Below are positions 33,717 to 44,019 of a DNA stretch of 64,000 bases, in pieces. The DNA is taken from contig OMXK01000012.1 in NCBI GenBank assembly GCA_900314995.1, forward strand, positions 1-64,000, given 5' to 3'. The notes beneath the pieces are model-generated. The model saw only the letters and a list, made by a program, of their open reading frames with translations, searched no databases and was not told where the DNA came from. Made by a program: the position numbers and the translations under genes. The DNA is from an uncultured Prevotella sp. Its GTDB lineage: Bacteria; Bacteroidota; Bacteroidia; Bacteroidales; Bacteroidaceae. The first letter of the stretch is position 1; each line of letters starts with the position of its first letter.

Positions 33717-34107
33717 CGACTTTGAGACACCCGTGATGTACGACCAGCTCTATGCCCAGCTGAAATACGAGGTGGAGGTGGAGCGACAGCGCTATTTCCT
33801 GACGAAAGAGGAAGAGCTGGAGCTGATGAAGCACAACCTGCGCTACCAGAGGATGAACGGCCTGGGCGAGATGCTGCTCGCGCTCTTCGAGAAGCCGGAG
33901 GGCACCTCGAAGGAACAGCCCGACAACGGCCGATGGGTGGCGGTGAAGGATATATCGGAACGGCTGAAGCAGCGGTTCAAGGGTGCCTTTCAGCCTGATG
34001 CCGGCACGATGGTGAAGATCGGACAGTTCCTCAGCCGTCCGGAATACAAGTTCGAGAGCGAGCGCCGCAGCTATGGCTGGGTCTACTGGGTGAAGGAGAA
34101 GGAATAA
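33685..34107 (+). pseudogene. C-terminal remnant of a VirE/DUF3874-type protein
   Basis: The 140-residue frame (YDQLYAQLKYEVEVERQRYF, TKEEELELMKHNLRYQRMNG, KDISERLKQRFKG, VKIGQFLSRPEYKFESERRS, WVYWVKEKE) resembles the C-terminal DUF3874 region of VirE-like proteins of Bacteroidetes mobile loci. The N-terminal primase-like and ATPase parts are absent, and a stop codon lies just upstream in frame. It is best read as a truncated leftover. A related but different VirE-type locus sits at 60.7-63.1 kb. Confidence 0.55.
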
Positions 34108-34114
34108 GCCCTGA

Positions 34115-35092
34115 CTACACCCCCTGGGCGATACGGGCGGCTTGTTGCCGGGCGGGCTTGCCCGTTTCTGTGAGGGGGAGATGGTCGACGTGGAGATAGT
34201 GACGTGGGAGATGGTACTTGGGAAGGACGCGCTCGCAGACCTGACGAGCCTCATCGACAGAGTCTTCAGTCAGCAGCACGGCCACCTCACCGAATTTCGG
34301 ATCTGGGCGCTTACTTATTAAATAAGGGACGCGTAAAAAGGGACGCAGTCGACTTTCCACTTCCTCAATCTGAATCTTGATGCCTCCGGAGCAGATGACA
34401 TTGTCCTTTCTTCCGAGGATACGGAAGCCCTGGGTGGAAATCTCGGCGATATCGTTGGTGACGAGGCACTCTGGACAGACCTCGGGAGCATCGATGACAA
34501 GACAGCCTTCGTCGGAGAGACTGACCTGAACAGAGGGGAACGGCGTGTACCAGTCTGAGGCTTCAGGGCCGGAAAGACGGCGGAGGGCGATATGGGAGAG
34601 CGTCTCCGTCATGCCATAGGTGCTCCAGACGGCATTGGGAAAGTTCTTGAGTTCTGCGCCCAAAGCGTCGTCGATGGCACCACCGCCGATAATCAGATGG
34701 CGGATACCCATGAGCCGCTCACGTTCTTCCGGAACCTGCAGCGTGTTATAGACCTGCATCGGAACCATAGCGGCGAAATCAATTTTGCAATCGTCAATTG
34801 CCGATTGACAATAATTCAATGGATGACCGCTCGGCTCTACGGTGAGCAGTTTCAGACCACGTTCCATGGAACGAACCACCATCATCTTGCCTGCGATATA
34901 ATCGAGCGACATACAGAGCAAGGCAGTATCGCCTTCATGAAGTCCAAGGAAATCATTGGTGATACGGGCAGAAGCCAGCATACGACGCTTCTCTGCGAGC
35001 ATCGGCTTAGGAGCACCTGTAGAACCACTCGTCTGCACGTGGACAAAAGGGCTGTCGTTATTCCATTCTGAAAGAAATTCCTCTAAAGACAT
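34115..35092 (-). CDS. menE: o-Succinylbenzoate-CoA ligase (short MenE)
   Basis: 325 residues, AMP-forming ligase of menaquinone synthesis. The P-loop TSGSTGAPKPM is very close to the N terminus, the A5-type motif STYGMTETLSHIALR follows, then the hinge region FRILGRKDNVICSGGIKIQ and a C-terminal Lys in TETGKPAR. The N-terminal subdomain present in most MenE (about 450 residues) is missing. This short form seems usual in the Bacteroidales men operon. Last gene of the operon, 4 nt after menC. Confidence 0.9.
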   Translation of the reverse strand: MSLEEFLSEWNNDSPFVHVQTSGSTGAPKPMLAEKRRMLASARITNDFLGLHEGDTALLCMSLDYIAGKMMVVRSMERGLKLLTVEPSGHPLNYCQSAIDDCKIDFAAMVPMQVYNTLQVPEERERLMGIRHLIIGGGAIDDALGAELKNFPNAVWSTYGMTETLSHIALRRLSGPEASDWYTPFPSVQVSLSDEGCLVIDAPEVCPECLVTNDIAEISTQGFRILGRKDNVICSGGIKIQIEEVESRLRPFLRVPYLISKRPDPKFGEVAVLLTEDSVDEARQVCERVLPKYHLPRHYLHVDHLPLTETGKPARQQAARIAQGV

Positions 35093-35096
35093 ATCA

Positions 35097-36113
35097 TCAT
35101 TTCAGGAATAACATATCACCACGGATCTCAAGTGGCATGGGGATATTATCGGTGAAGAGTTGGCCAGTGCCAAGCCCCTGCGGCATGGTGATCTGAGGAC
35201 CATATACGTCGGAGGCATACTGCGCGATGGCATTCAGGCCAATATTACTTTCAAGAGCAGAAGTGATCCATGAGCCAACCCCCAGTTCACGTGCCGCATC
35301 AATCCACTCCCTGCAACCCGTCATTCCTCCATGAAGTGATGGTTTGAGGATGATATAGCGAGGCTTGATGATGTTCAACATGTGCGTCTTCATCTCGGGA
35401 TCGTTCACTCCGATGAGTTCTTCGTCCAGGGCAATAGGAAGGGGAGACTCGCGACAGAGTTCGGCCATATAGGCCCATTGTCCCTGCCGGATGGGCTGTT
35501 CGATAGAGTGAATGGCGTATTGCGAGAGTAGTTCGAGCTTATAGAGAGCTTCCTCGTATTTGAAGGCGCCATTGGCATCGAGGCGCAGTTCTACTTCGTG
35601 GAAAGAGAAACGATCGCGGATACGCTTGATGAGGTCGAGTTCCTGTTCAAAGTCGATGGCACCGATCTTGAGTTTCACGCAACGGAAGCCTTTCTCGAGT
35701 TTCTCCTCCATGCGCTGCAGCATCTCGTCGTAGTTGCCCATCCATACAAGACCGTTGATGGGGATGCCCTCCTCGCCACGACTAAAGGCTGTATCAAACA
35801 ACTTTCCTCCATTCCGCAAATTGAGCAGGGCAGTCTCGAGACCGAAGAGCATGGAGGGGTAGTCGCGCAAGGCCTCAACATCGATCTCTCCTGTTTCGCA
35901 GAGGTCTCGACAGAATACATTGAGTTTTGATACGTATAGTTCATCGGGCAGGGCATCACAACTCAAGTCAGGCAACGGAGCACACTCTCCTACTCCCGTC
36001 CGATTTCCGTCAGACAGGCTAACAAGCCACATCTTACGTGTCGTATAGACCCCACGGGATGTTCCCGCAGGTTGTTTGAAATGGAGCACACGCTCCTCTA
36101 TCTCGTAGGTCAT
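35097..36113 (-). CDS. menC: o-Succinylbenzoate synthase
   Basis: 338 residues, enolase superfamily. It dehydrates SHCHC to o-succinylbenzoate. [14 protein letters not shown] carries the catalytic K-x-[12 protein letters not shown] the first metal-binding Asp, then SIEQPI (Glu) and ALDEEL (Asp), with ILKPSLHGG as the C-terminal catalytic Lys block. It overlaps menB by 4 nt. Confidence 0.94.
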   Translation of the reverse strand: MTYEIEERVLHFKQPAGTSRGVYTTRKMWLVSLSDGNRTGVGECAPLPDLSCDALPDELYVSKLNVFCRDLCETGEIDVEALRDYPSMLFGLETALLNLRNGGKLFDTAFSRGEEGIPINGLVWMGNYDEMLQRMEEKLEKGFRCVKLKIGAIDFEQELDLIKRIRDRFSFHEVELRLDANGAFKYEEALYKLELLSQYAIHSIEQPIRQGQWAYMAELCRESPLPIALDEELIGVNDPEMKTHMLNIIKPRYIILKPSLHGGMTGCREWIDAARELGVGSWITSALESNIGLNAIAQYASDVYGPQITMPQGLGTGQLFTDNIPMPLEIRGDMLFLK

Positions 36114-36961
36114 GGGAGTTTGGGATATTTCTTGAAGTCGGGCTTACGTTTCTCGAGGAAGGCCTTGCCACCCTCCTGGGCTTCGTCGAGGAAATAGTAG
36201 AGCATCGTGGCATCGCCGGCCAGTTCCTGAATACCAGCCTGTCCGTCGAGTTCGGCATTGAGACCTGCCTTGATCATACGCAGGGCCAACGGCGAACGTT
36301 CCATCATGATCTCCGCCCACTCAACGCACTCATCCTCCAGGCGCTCGATAGGGACAACCTTATTCACCATACCCATTTCCTCTGCCTCCTTTGCAGAATA
36401 CTGGCGACAGAGGAACCATATCTCACGGGCCTTCTTCTGCCCGACGATACGGGCGAGATAAGACGAGCCGAAACCTGCATCAAACGATCCCACCTTAGGC
36501 CCCGTCTGTCCGAAGATGGCATTCTCGGAGGCGATGGTCAGATCACAGACAAGATGGAGCACATGCCCCCCGCCGATGGCATAGCCGTTGACCATCGCAA
36601 TGACCGGTTTTGGCAAACGACGGATCTGCATCTGCACATCAAGTACACTCAGACGGGGAACGCCCTCCTCGTCGACATAGCCGCCGCGCCCTTTCACATG
36701 CATGTCACCTCCTGAGCAGAAAGCGTGTTTGACGTCGGCAAGTGTCTTACCCTCCGGCACTTCTGACATAGCCCCGGTGAGGAGCACCACACTGATATCC
36801 TGCATCTCCCGACACATCGAGAATGCCTGCGACAATTCCCATGTCGTCTTCGGAGTAAAGGCATTACGATACTTCGGCCGGTTGATGGTAATCTTGGCAA
36901 TACCATTGTATGCCTCAAAGAGTATCTCCTCGAACTTACGGATTTCTTTCCAGTTTCTCAT
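36110..36961 (-). CDS. menB: 1,4-dihydroxy-2-naphthoyl-CoA synthase
   Basis: 283 residues, crotonase fold. [16 protein letters not shown] is the N-terminal CoA-binding block; [18 protein letters not shown] and [20 protein letters not shown] form the oxyanion hole; [20 protein letters not shown] contains the MenB-specific active-site Asp/Ser loop. It closes the ring of o-succinylbenzoyl-CoA. It overlaps menD by 4 nt. Confidence 0.95.
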   Translation of the reverse strand: MRNWKEIRKFEEILFEAYNGIAKITINRPKYRNAFTPKTTWELSQAFSMCREMQDISVVLLTGAMSEVPEGKTLADVKHAFCSGGDMHVKGRGGYVDEEGVPRLSVLDVQMQIRRLPKPVIAMVNGYAIGGGHVLHLVCDLTIASENAIFGQTGPKVGSFDAGFGSSYLARIVGQKKAREIWFLCRQYSAKEAEEMGMVNKVVPIERLEDECVEWAEIMMERSPLALRMIKAGLNAELDGQAGIQELAGDATMLYYFLDEAQEGGKAFLEKRKPDFKKYPKLP

Positions 36962-38499
36962 ATCTTGAATGATTTATAATAGTCTTTTAATACTTGTTCG
37001 TCTTCATAAGGATCGGTGAATACCTCAAGGAGCACGGGGCTAGAACTCTCCATATATAATAAGGTTTCTATGCGTGCGCGAAGCTGAGGCATGTCGGAGG
37101 CCGAGAGATAGACGATATCGTTCTGCTGACAGATTCCCTCGGCTGAGGTATGATGGGCAGCGGCGACATACTGATCGCGCGCCGGACTCTGCTCCAGTCC
37201 TGGGAGCATGTTGAAAATGCCGCCACATCCATTGTTGAGTAATAGGATCCGGAAATTGCCCTGTAGGTTCTGGTTCCACAGCGCATTCTGATCATAGAAG
37301 AAACTGAGGTCACCAATGACACAGTAGACGCGTTTGTCAGTGACACATGAGAAGCCTGCTGCGGTAGAGAGCGAACCCTCGATTCCGTTCACACCACGGT
37401 TACACCACACAGGGTGCTGGGCGAAGCTGTTGGCCAGACGGATGGCAGAACTATTGGCATAATGCACTTCAGCATCACCTACATAATGTTCAAAATACTT
37501 CACGGCAGCCAGTTCTGAATATGCAGGCTCATAGGACTCTGCCTGAAGGCGTATACGAGCCAGCAGGTCGTCCCACTTCTGTATAAAGGGATGGGGTTCC
37601 ATCACCATCATGAATCGGATATGATCAGCCACCGCCTCACCGTCGCCCTGAAATACATGAGTGAGATTCATAAAGGTATCAGCAATCTCACCCGTATTGT
37701 TCACCACCCAGGTCTCCTTAGCCTTTCGAAGGAAACGTTTCAAACGTTTGCTTACAATAGAACCGCCGATATAAAGTACAAAATCCGGGACATATTCCTC
37801 ATCATCCCCCACGATGCTTACTGCTTCATCGAGCAAAGGATTCATAGGCTGTCCGCTTATCAGCATAGGACGCGTTGCAGAAAGAAACATCCGCGTAACA
37901 TGACTCAACGTGGCAGGCGACATATCGGCAGCAGCATATGCTATCTTTCGCTCAGCTGGCAGTTCGTCAACACTATACTCGAAAAGAGGTTCGGTAATAG
38001 GCACGTTGATATGTACGGGTCCACCTTGCATCGCAGCCAAAAGAGCCTCGTTCACCAGACGGTTACAGTACCATTTCTCTTCTACATCACGAGGCTCGGG
38101 CAAAGACACAGCCTTTTTAACGAATCGCCCGAGAGCATCAGACTGCGGCAACGTCTGTCCATCTAGCTGATCTATCCACTGTTGAGGACGATCAGCGGAA
38201 ATCGCCACAAGAGGAATATGCTGATAAAAAGCCTCTGCAATAGCAGGTGCGAGATTCAGCAAGGCCGTGCCGCTGGTGACACATACCACTACAGGCTGTT
38301 TCAGCGCCTGGGCCATACCCATGGCATAAAACCCTGCCGAACGTTCGTCGGTCACCGGATAGCATTGGATAAAGGGACATTCATTAAAATTATGCACGAT
38401 GGCAGAATTACGGCTACCAGGACACACTACTGCATGCCTAACACCATGAGCCACGAGCAAGGCCGTCAGTATGTTTACATTTTCTTTGCTACAATACAT
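36958..38499 (-). CDS. menD: MenD, SEPHCHC synthase
   Basis: 513 residues, thiamine-diphosphate enzyme joining isochorismate and 2-oxoglutarate. The N-terminal half has [12 protein letters not shown] and the Glu-bearing [32 protein letters not shown] is MenD-specific; the C-terminal [17 protein letters not shown] is the GD-motif that binds ThDP-Mg. It is slightly shorter than the 550-residue norm. The start overlaps the menF 3' end by 25 nt. Confidence 0.94.
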   Translation of the reverse strand: MYCSKENVNILTALLVAHGVRHAVVCPGSRNSAIVHNFNECPFIQCYPVTDERSAGFYAMGMAQALKQPVVVCVTSGTALLNLAPAIAEAFYQHIPLVAISADRPQQWIDQLDGQTLPQSDALGRFVKKAVSLPEPRDVEEKWYCNRLVNEALLAAMQGGPVHINVPITEPLFEYSVDELPAERKIAYAAADMSPATLSHVTRMFLSATRPMLISGQPMNPLLDEAVSIVGDDEEYVPDFVLYIGGSIVSKRLKRFLRKAKETWVVNNTGEIADTFMNLTHVFQGDGEAVADHIRFMMVMEPHPFIQKWDDLLARIRLQAESYEPAYSELAAVKYFEHYVGDAEVHYANSSAIRLANSFAQHPVWCNRGVNGIEGSLSTAAGFSCVTDKRVYCVIGDLSFFYDQNALWNQNLQGNFRILLLNNGCGGIFNMLPGLEQSPARDQYVAAAHHTSAEGICQQNDIVYLSASDMPQLRARIETLLYMESSSPVLLEVFTDPYEDEQVLKDYYKSFKI

Positions 38500-39560
38500 C
38501 GTCTCATTGTTTCTAATTTGGCTTCAGTCTCCTGCCACTCCTGTTCCAAAACACTATCCTTCAACAAACCGCCACCCGCATAGAGATGGCAACAACGGCC
38601 TTCGAGATTCATACAGCGTAACGACACGTACAGATGAGTCTCACGCTCAGGATCCAGCATCCCTGCGAACCCGCTGTAATAACGACGCGGTGTATGTTCA
38701 TTACTAATAATAAACTGAAAGGTCTCACGCTTAGGGAGGCCGCATACGGCTGGTGTGGGATGTAAGGCGTGGAGGAGGTCACCTATACAACTATAATCAG
38801 GCAACGTAAACGTGAAATCACTTCGCAGATGCACAAGATCAGCAGCCCGGACTGTGAATGGTCCTTCCTCGTGGAAATCGTTCGTAAACTGTTCCAGACA
38901 TTCCGCAATATAGGTAGCCACATAACGCTGCTCCTGAATATTCTTCGTACTCCAACTGACACTCTCGCCTTCGCCCTGCAACTGATCGCCCTCCAACTTC
39001 ATCGTACCCGCCAGAGCAATGGTACACCACGTACCATCTTCCTTTCCCTCCAACAGGATTTCCGGTGTCGCCTGGAGCCAGCAACCACTTTTTGCCGTAT
39101 CCACCAAAGAGATAAACATACGAGGATAGAGCGAACAAGCACGACAGAAAAGATCTATAGGGGAAAGGGCGCTATCTATCTGTTCATCGGCACATCGCGA
39201 CAGGACAATTTTCCTGAAAGTGCCCTGTTGCAGTTGTGAATGAAAATTAGCAAAGTCAATGGAATAGTACATTGCTGGTTTCTCCCCGACTACAGAGGAG
39301 GATACTGGGCCACGTGGCACAACCGACTTCTGCATCGGAAGTTGGATGGAGGGGAGTTCGACAACCGGAATCCGCTTTACTATATCCGGACGTATCAATA
39401 AAATAGGTTGGTCGTTTCTAACCTCAAAGGGTGCCACAACGAAACCCCGTTTGCCATTGAGTTCTGTACATGAAAGCAACTCCGCCGGTTCTCCTTTTGT
39501 CTGTTGAACCAGCGTAGCATGTGTCTCATGCGGCAATCGATAGATAGCATACCCCGACAT
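38475..39560 (-). CDS. menF: Isochorismate synthase
   Basis: 361 residues, chorismate-utilising family. The conserved C-terminal catalytic half is complete: FRKIVLSRCADEQI, WLQATPEILLEG, ALAGTMKLEGD, HPTPAVCGLPKRE, YYSGFAGMLDPE and THLYVSLRCMNLEG. It makes isochorismate for menaquinone. The start overlaps the thioesterase stop by one base. Confidence 0.93.
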   Translation of the reverse strand: MSGYAIYRLPHETHATLVQQTKGEPAELLSCTELNGKRGFVVAPFEVRNDQPILLIRPDIVKRIPVVELPSIQLPMQKSVVPRGPVSSSVVGEKPAMYYSIDFANFHSQLQQGTFRKIVLSRCADEQIDSALSPIDLFCRACSLYPRMFISLVDTAKSGCWLQATPEILLEGKEDGTWCTIALAGTMKLEGDQLQGEGESVSWSTKNIQEQRYVATYIAECLEQFTNDFHEEGPFTVRAADLVHLRSDFTFTLPDYSCIGDLLHALHPTPAVCGLPKRETFQFIISNEHTPRRYYSGFAGMLDPERETHLYVSLRCMNLEGRCCHLYAGGGLLKDSVLEQEWQETEAKLETMRRCIVAKKM

Positions 39561-39973
39561 TACCTTCGATGGCTTATAACATAATTGGTGACCCGTACAT
39601 TCGAAATGAGTTCTCCCGACGTGTCCTTAATATCCACATTCCAGACATGCAGGGTTGTTCCCTTATGAAGAAGACGGGCATAGGCCGTTACTGTGTCTCC
39701 TTCTGCTACAGCTTTCACATGACTGCCACTAACCTCAATACCTACACAGGCACAGCCTGGACATAATGAAGACGATCCTACACCAGCCACGTTCTCAGCC
39801 AACGCCAGGGATGCACCTCCACTCAGGAAACCAAATGGCTGACGGTTGCGCTCATCGACTTTCATCCGTGCCATACAAGTATCGTCCTCGGGTGTAGAGA
39901 TAAACTCCATCCCGAGGGCGGTACTCAGATTCGGCTTGTCGTTAATGATATCTCTTATCTTTTCTACATCCAT
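39560..39973 (-). CDS. Hotdog-fold thioesterase, probable DHNA-CoA hydrolase
   Basis: 137 residues, PaaI/YbgC-like hotdog. NRQPFGFLSGGASLALAENV is the central helix block, with the Glu and Gly residues of the 4HBT family; VGIEVSGSHVKAV and LHVWNVDIKDTSGELIS follow. Its place ahead of menF-D-B-C-E points to hydrolysis of 1,4-dihydroxy-2-naphthoyl-CoA (the MenI step); the substrate is inferred from context only. Confidence 0.85.
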   Translation of the reverse strand: MDVEKIRDIINDKPNLSTALGMEFISTPEDDTCMARMKVDERNRQPFGFLSGGASLALAENVAGVGSSSLCPGCACVGIEVSGSHVKAVAEGDTVTAYARLLHKGTTLHVWNVDIKDTSGELISNVRVTNYVISHRR

Positions 39974-39975
39974 CT

Positions 39976-40959
39976 CTATTTGAACAATGAATATTCAGGA
40001 ACGCTCCATGCCAGAGCACTGGCTCCAAGCACATCGCGCTCGCGATCATTTAATTGTGATGTGAGTATCTTCACCTTTCCACGGAGGTTGCCAAACACGT
40101 GATCCTCAAAAGATTCGTAGGCAGGAGCAACAATCCACTTGCCTGCATGAGAAATACCACCCGTCAGGATGATTGCCTCTGGATCCACAATCGACGCATA
40201 GTTAGCCAGACCAAGACCTAGCACATGGCCTGTACGTCGGTACACCTCAATGGCTAGTTCGTCGCCCTTATCGCAACATTCAGCAATCGTTCGAGGTGAC
40301 AATTTCTCCAATTCGCGCATCAAGGTCGTCTTGTCTGATTCCTGCATCACTTCCTGTGCTGTCAGTACGATGCCCTTGGCACCGACGTATGCCTCCAAAC
40401 AGCCACGATGGCCACACCCACAAAGGCGCCCACTGTCAGGTGCAACACAGGTATGACCGAATTCACCCGCATAACCGGAATGACCCTGATGCTCATCACC
40501 CTCTGCAAAGAAACAACTGCCAATACCGACACCCAGACTGACGATAATGAAGTTACGCATACCGTGTGCGCTGCCAAAAGTATATTCGCCCAGAGCTGAC
40601 ACATGGGCATCGTTGGAGAGTCCGACTGCCAGTCCGATACGGTCACGGAGCATAGCAGAAAGCGGAACGACACCCTTCCAGGGCAGATTAGCCGCATTCT
40701 CTATACAACCAGATACGGAACTCGCACTCGGAGAACTGACACCAATAGAGCGGATGGTTTCATAACCGCCATTCGCCTCTACTAACATCACGATTTTCTC
40801 ACTTAAAGAGGTTACGAAATTATTAACATCTGGATAATCCTGAGTAGGAAAAGAATCCTCAGCAAGAATATTTCCACGCACATCAACAATGGCATAGGTA
40901 GTAAGCTCATTACTAATATCTACACCTACAACTTTTGTTTTAATGTTACACTGTTCCAT
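39976..40959 (-). CDS. ROK-family sugar kinase or regulator
   Basis: 327 residues. N-terminal VVGVDISNELTTYAIVD is the phosphate-binding loop; SLGVGIGSCFFAEGD and the ROK signature GEFGHTCVAPDSGRLCGCGH follow, with the zinc-binding CGCGHRGCLE. No winged-helix domain is present, so an enzyme (glucokinase-type) is more likely than a repressor. It is the first gene of the men operon, 2 nt before the thioesterase, an unexpected partner. It has a strong promoter at 41062-41093. Confidence 0.88.
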   Translation of the reverse strand: MEQCNIKTKVVGVDISNELTTYAIVDVRGNILAEDSFPTQDYPDVNNFVTSLSEKIVMLVEANGGYETIRSIGVSSPSASSVSGCIENAANLPWKGVVPLSAMLRDRIGLAVGLSNDAHVSALGEYTFGSAHGMRNFIIVSLGVGIGSCFFAEGDEHQGHSGYAGEFGHTCVAPDSGRLCGCGHRGCLEAYVGAKGIVLTAQEVMQESDKTTLMRELEKLSPRTIAECCDKGDELAIEVYRRTGHVLGLGLANYASIVDPEAIILTGGISHAGKWIVAPAYESFEDHVFGNLRGKVKILTSQLNDRERDVLGASALAWSVPEYSLFK

Positions 40960-41061
40960 GATGTCTAGTACGACCTTAGTTATTACTATCTAAACATTTT
41001 TATCTCATCTATTGTTTCAAAACCTTCTTCACTCATTATTCAAAAAGTCGGTTAGATGTTG

Positions 41062-41093
41062 CAAATATAAACATTTTTTCTATACCATGCAAA
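41062..41093 (-). promoter_or_regulatory. Promoter of the ROK-men operon
   Basis: Minus-strand TTTG (forward 41090-41093) and TATATTTG (forward 41062-41069), 20 nt apart. The leader before the ROK start is about 95 nt. It is divergent from the lysS promoter 35 bp away. Confidence 0.75.
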
Positions 41094-41129
41094 TCTTTGC
41101 ACTTTTTTTTGCAAATATTTACCCTATCC

Positions 41130-41160
41130 TTGCTTTTTTCGCAAGAATTTCGTAACTTTG
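41130..41160 (+). promoter_or_regulatory. lysS operon promoter
   Basis: TTGC at 41130-41133 and TAACTTTG at 41153-41160, 19 nt apart, followed by a leader of about 25 nt. This fixes the lysS start at 41193. Confidence 0.75.
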
Positions 41161-41192
41161 CAGCCACAAATGTCAATATTGATAAGAAAAAG

Positions 41193-42980
41193 ATGAACGT
41201 TTTAGAATTAAGCGAACAAGAAATCGGAAGGCGCCAGAGCCTTCAGGAGTTGCGTTCGATGGGTATCGATCCTTACCCCGCTGCAGAGTTTCCCGTAACA
41301 GCATGGAGCACAGATATCATTAACGAATTCGAGGATCTTCCCGTCATTGGTAAAGATGAGAATGGCAACGATGTACGCGAGACAGCGACACCAGAAAACA
41401 GTCGTATGGTGAGCATTGCCGGACGCATCATGAGCAAGAGTGTCATGGGAAAGGCAGCCTTTGCAAAGTTGCAGGACTCCAAGGGACGTATTCAGATATA
41501 TATACAGCGTGACTCTATCTGTCCAGGCGAAAACAAAGACTTATATAATATTGTATATAAGAAGCTCCTCGACTTAGGAGACTTCATCGGCGTAAAAGGC
41601 TACGTGTTCCGTACAAAGACGGGTGAGGTCAGCGTTCACGTGATGGAGATGAAGGTATTGAGCAAGAGTCTTAAGCCACTGCCTGTGGTTAAGACAGATG
41701 CTGACGGTAAGGTTTACGATGCCTTCGACGATCCTGAGTTGCGCTATCGTCAGCGCTACGTTGACCTCATCGTGAATGCAGGTGTAAAAGATACATTCCT
41801 TAAGCGTGCAACCATCATCCGCACCTTGCGTAACATTCTTGATAATGCAGGTTACACAGAGGTTGACACTCCAATTCTGCAGAATATTGCAGGTGGTGCT
41901 TCAGCCCGCCCATTCATCACCCACTTCAATGCGCTCAATCAGGATATGTACATGCGTATCGCTACCGAGCTATATCTTAAGCGCCTCATCGTAGGTGGTT
42001 TCGAGGGCGTTTACGAGATGGGTAAGAACTTCCGCAACGAGGGTATGGACAAGACCCACAATCCTGAGTTCACCTGCATGGAGCTCTACGTGAGCTATAA
42101 GGATCTGCTGTGGGGTATGACTTTCACAGAGCAGATGCTGGAGCAAATCTGTACAGCCGTGAACGGTAAGCCCGAGGTGGAGATTGATGGTAACATCATC
42201 TCTTTCAAGGCTCCATTCCGCCGCCTGCCTATCCTCGATGCCATCAAGGAGAAGACCGGTTTCGACTGCGACGGTAAGAGTGAGGACGAGATTCGCGCCT
42301 TCTGTCTCTCCAAGGGTATGGAGGTTGACGAGACCATGGGTAAGGGCAAGCTCATCGACGAACTCTTTGGCGAGTTCTGCGAGGGCACCTTCATCCAGCC
42401 GACCTTCATTACCGATTATCCCGTTGAGATGTCACCTCTCACCAAGATGCATCGCTCTAAGCCAGGACTCACCGAGCGTTTCGAGCTGATGGTAAATGGT
42501 AAGGAGTTGGCTAACGCTTATTCTGAGCTCAACGATCCAATCGATCAGGAAGAGCGTTTCATCGAGCAGATGAAACTTGCTGATAAGGGTGACGATGAGG
42601 CAATGATTATCGATCATGACTTCCTGCGCGCGCTGCAATATGGTATGCCTCCAACGTTTGGTATCGGTATTGGCATCGACCGTTTGGTGATGCTTCTCAC
42701 AGGTAAGTTTGCCATTGGCGAGGTGATGCTGTTCCCACAGATGAAGCCAGAGAAGAAGATTCCACAGAGCACACCTGCCGAGTGGGCTGAGATTGGCGTA
42801 GCTGAGGAATGGGTACCCGTGCTCCGCAAGGCTGGCTTCAACCTCATCCAGAACATCAAGGACGAAAAGCCTCAGGGCTTGCAGCAGAAGATTGGCGACA
42901 TCGTCAAGAAGTACAAACTCGAGATGACCAAACCGTCAGTCGATGAAGTCGCTGCTTGGATTGAGAAGGCTAACGCCTAA
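41193..42980 (+). CDS. lysS: Lysyl-tRNA synthetase, class II
   Basis: 595 residues. The OB-fold anticodon-binding domain is at about 75-190 (VSIAGRIMSKSVMGKAAFAK). The class II core has motif 1 (RATIIRTLRNILDNAGYTEV), motif 2 (NFRNEGMDKTHNPEFTCMEL) and motif 3 (FGIGIGIDRLVMLLT). An extension of about 75 residues follows motif 3 (WVPVLRKAGFNLIQNIKDEK...), as in other Bacteroidetes LysS. I chose the ATG at 41193; a start at 41097 would lie upstream of the promoter. Confidence 0.97.
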   Translation: MNVLELSEQEIGRRQSLQELRSMGIDPYPAAEFPVTAWSTDIINEFEDLPVIGKDENGNDVRETATPENSRMVSIAGRIMSKSVMGKAAFAKLQDSKGRIQIYIQRDSICPGENKDLYNIVYKKLLDLGDFIGVKGYVFRTKTGEVSVHVMEMKVLSKSLKPLPVVKTDADGKVYDAFDDPELRYRQRYVDLIVNAGVKDTFLKRATIIRTLRNILDNAGYTEVDTPILQNIAGGASARPFITHFNALNQDMYMRIATELYLKRLIVGGFEGVYEMGKNFRNEGMDKTHNPEFTCMELYVSYKDLLWGMTFTEQMLEQICTAVNGKPEVEIDGNIISFKAPFRRLPILDAIKEKTGFDCDGKSEDEIRAFCLSKGMEVDETMGKGKLIDELFGEFCEGTFIQPTFITDYPVEMSPLTKMHRSKPGLTERFELMVNGKELANAYSELNDPIDQEERFIEQMKLADKGDDEAMIIDHDFLRALQYGMPPTFGIGIGIDRLVMLLTGKFAIGEVMLFPQMKPEKKIPQSTPAEWAEIGVAEEWVPVLRKAGFNLIQNIKDEKPQGLQQKIGDIVKKYKLEMTKPSVDEVAAWIEKANA

Positions 42981-43002
42981 TTGTCGATTATCAACTTGAA
43001 AA

Positions 43003-43998
43003 ATGTACGACTGTGGTAAGATAGCAATTATTGGTGGTGGCAGCTGGGCAACAGCCATAGCCAAGATTGTGGTGAGTCACACCCACCACATTGGATGGTA
43101 TATGCGCCGCGACGACCGTATCGAGGATTTCCGTCGTATGAGCCATAACCCGGCTTACCTTACCAGTGTTCACTTCAATATCGATGAGATTCATTTCGAC
43201 AGCGACCTGAACCGTATTGTCCAGCAGTACGATACGCTCGTATTCGTAACCCCATCGCCCTATCTCAAGAGTCACCTCAAGAAACTGAAGACCCGTATTC
43301 GCGATAAGTTTATACTAACAGCCATCAAGGGTATCGTGCCCGACGAGAATCTCGTATGTAGTGAGTATTTTCATCAAGTCTATGATGTCCCTTACGAGAA
43401 CCTCGCCTGCATCGGCGGTCCTTCCCATGCCGAGGAGGTGGCACTTGAGCGTCTCAGCTATCTTACTGTAGGCTGTGCTGACCGCGACAAGGCGCAGGCT
43501 TTCTGTGATGTGCTTAGCAGCGAATACATCAAGACAAAGACCTCTACTGATGTCATTGGCATCGAATACTCTTCCGTACTGAAGAATGTTTATGCTATCG
43601 CTGCCGGTATCTGTAGCGGACTGAAATACGGCGACAACTTCCAAGCCGTACTGATGTCCAATGCCGTACAGGAGATGAACCGTTTCCTTACCGCCGTTCA
43701 TCCTCAGGAGCGCAGCATCTACGACAGTGTCTACCTCGGTGACCTGCTGGTGACAGGCTATTCAAACTTCTCACGCAACCGAACTTTTGGAACGATGATA
43801 GGAAAAGGCTATAGCGTGAAATCTGCACAGATAGAGATGGAGATGATTGCCGAAGGCTATTTCGGCACGAAGTGCATGAAGGAAATCAACCGTCACTGCC
43901 ATGTCAACATGCCCATTCTCGATGCTGTCTACAATATTCTTTACGAGCGCATCTCCCCGCAGATCGAGATCAAGCTATTAACAGACTCATTCAGATAA
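43003..43998 (+). CDS. gpsA: Glycerol-3-phosphate dehydrogenase
   Basis: 331 residues. It makes sn-glycerol-3-phosphate for phospholipids. The nucleotide-binding loop IIGGGSWATAIAKIV is at the N terminus, ACIGGPSHAEEVALE in the middle, and the catalytic Lys is in SSVLKNVYAIAAGICSGL, followed by GDLLVTGYSNFSRNRTFG. It lies 22 nt after lysS and 21 nt before pgi. Confidence 0.95.
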   Translation: MYDCGKIAIIGGGSWATAIAKIVVSHTHHIGWYMRRDDRIEDFRRMSHNPAYLTSVHFNIDEIHFDSDLNRIVQQYDTLVFVTPSPYLKSHLKKLKTRIRDKFILTAIKGIVPDENLVCSEYFHQVYDVPYENLACIGGPSHAEEVALERLSYLTVGCADRDKAQAFCDVLSSEYIKTKTSTDVIGIEYSSVLKNVYAIAAGICSGLKYGDNFQAVLMSNAVQEMNRFLTAVHPQERSIYDSVYLGDLLVTGYSNFSRNRTFGTMIGKGYSVKSAQIEMEMIAEGYFGTKCMKEINRHCHVNMPILDAVYNILYERISPQIEIKLLTDSFR

Positions 43999-44019
43999 CA
44001 GTATAACAAAACGACAATT

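Noticed and set aside
41097-41192. 32-codon extension of LysS
   Set aside because: It lies upstream of and across the promoter; the family start is at 41193.
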